Shown here piece after piece: positions 61,193-61,490 of a stretch of DNA of 61,490 bases. The notes beneath the pieces are model-generated. The model ran no database searches and was not told the DNA's origin. It worked only from the letters and a program-made list of their open reading frames with translations. The position numbers and the translations under genes were made by a program. Each line of letters opens with the position of its first letter. Position 1 is the first letter of the stretch. The DNA comes from Methanocellales archaeon (GTDB lineage Archaea; Halobacteriota; UBA148; JAUWXC01): assembly GCA_030018435.1 (NCBI GenBank), contig JASEEY010000007.1:1-61490 (forward strand), given 5' to 3'.

Positions 61193-61490
61193 TCACTCTT
61201 CACGCCTGAGCACCAGATATGCTACTGCAAGCAATCCTACGATTGCAAACACAGCCTCAAATCCTGGTGTCGGTGGTGTTGGCGTAGGCGTTGGCGTTGG
61301 CGTAGGTGTTGGTGTCGGTGTTGGTGTAACCGTTGGCGTCGGTGTTGGTGTTGGCGTAGGTGTCGGTGTCACAACTGCTGGCGTTGGCGAAACAGGGCTC
61401 CTCCAACCCAGTCTTTCTACTGTGGTTGTATCAGTCGCTTCGTTGTCAGTTGCATCAACCACCCTTGCTGTTATGGTGTTGGAGCCAAGT
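61193..61490 (-). CDS. Surface protein, C-terminal part, with PGF-CTERM tail (partial)
   Basis: The 3' end of a gene that continues beyond the window. The frame is open to the edge and reads LGSNTITARVVDATDNEATDT, the end of a bacterial-Ig/cadherin-like repeat. A (Pro-Thr)n linker follows (about 61265-61380), then PPTPGFEAVFAIVGLLAVAYLVL and RREE: the PGF motif, membrane helix and basic end of the PGF-CTERM signal cut by archaeosortase A. The mature protein would be lipid-anchored on the S-layer and O-glycosylated in the linker. The internal ATG-like start is not the true one. Confidence 0.88.
   Translation of the reverse strand, partial: LGSNTITARVVDATDNEATDTTTVERLGWRSPVSPTPAVVTPTPTPTPTPTPTVTPTPTPTPTPTPTPTPTPPTPGFEAVFAIVGLLAVAYLVLRREE
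61265..61380. repeat. Low-complexity Pro-Thr coding repeat
   Basis: Repeated GGTGTTGGCGTA-type hexamers on the plus strand encode alternating Pro-Thr on the minus strand. It is a coding linker of the surface protein, prone to length change by slippage. Confidence 0.85.

Noticed and set aside
61265-61380. Tandem DNA repeat as non-coding satellite
   Set aside because: It encodes a Pro-Thr linker in frame with a PGF-CTERM tail, so it is coding.

Overview
The window is archaeal and almost certainly euryarchaeotal. It carries an archaeal histone, TATA-binding protein, LonB, HerA, diphthamide-synthesis genes, an archaeal-type CCA-adding enzyme, Nob1, a tRNA with an anticodon-loop intron, several archaeal signature families (DUF357, UPF0212, DUF2070, UPF0200/UPF0201, DUF5611) and a surface protein ending in a PGF-CTERM sorting tail. 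Strictly anaerobic ribonucleotide reduction (NrdD/NrdG) and gene content resembling Methanosarcinales and relatives point to an anaerobic methanogen or alkane/methane-oxidising lineage. The exact clade cannot be fixed from this window; no methanogenesis gene is present.

Layout. 1-2334 is the AT-rich end of an integrated element: an acylphosphatase-like coiled-coil protein and a tyrosine recombinase sitting against the 3' end of tRNA-Thr(CGU). 2500-11700 holds trm5, a winged-helix regulator, then a long plus-strand cluster (dphB, herA, DUF357, UPF0212, a PfkB kinase, dph6, DUF2070) ending in a truncated MFS gene that runs into an intron-containing tRNA-Arg(UCU). 11.8-21 kb is housekeeping: PAC2, leuS, a GfcR-like regulator, nob1, histone, a cation transporter, thiI and thi4. 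21-26.7 kb has an adenosine-specific kinase, an HDAC-family hydrolase, and a tight minus-strand operon (HTH protein, thpR, cca, corA). 26.8-34.8 kb is the anaerobic RNR region: a glutaredoxin, nrdD with an intein, then a foreign-looking insertion with an EVE-domain nuclease candidate, then nrdG, UPF0200 and UPF0201. 34.8-43.7 kb holds a split MgtE transporter with a PhoU/RCK_C protein, a HAD phosphatase, RNase Z, a tRNA guanine-10 methylase, tbp, ogt, nadM and a SAM hydroxide adenosyltransferase. 43.8-45.6 kb is an accessory GNAT/PUA-like module with two compensating homopolymer frameshifts plus an ASCH protein. 45.6-57.4 kb is again core: a radical SAM protein, lonB, a flavoprotein, prs, an M50-like peptidase, rtcA, kptA, a SufS-type desulfurase, larE, a phosphohexomutase and an epimerase. 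57.4-61.0 kb is a toxin-antitoxin island with four TA pairs, one orphan zinc-finger/AbrB protein and one dead antitoxin. The window ends inside a PGF-CTERM surface protein.

Themes. RNA maturation is strongly represented: trm5, thiI, cca, thpR, rnz, the tRNA G10 methylase, rtcA, kptA, nob1 and two tRNA genes, one with an intron. Diphthamide synthesis is represented by dphB and dph6 in one cluster. Sulfur handling is represented by larE, a desulfurase, thiI and thi4. A short palindromic repeat built on GCTTAAAC/GTGTAC recurs in five intergenic places and looks like a lineage-specific dispersed element. Two genes, histone and RNase Z, have strong Shine-Dalgarno sequences placed ideally for an ACG codon rather than for their annotated TTG/GTG starts.
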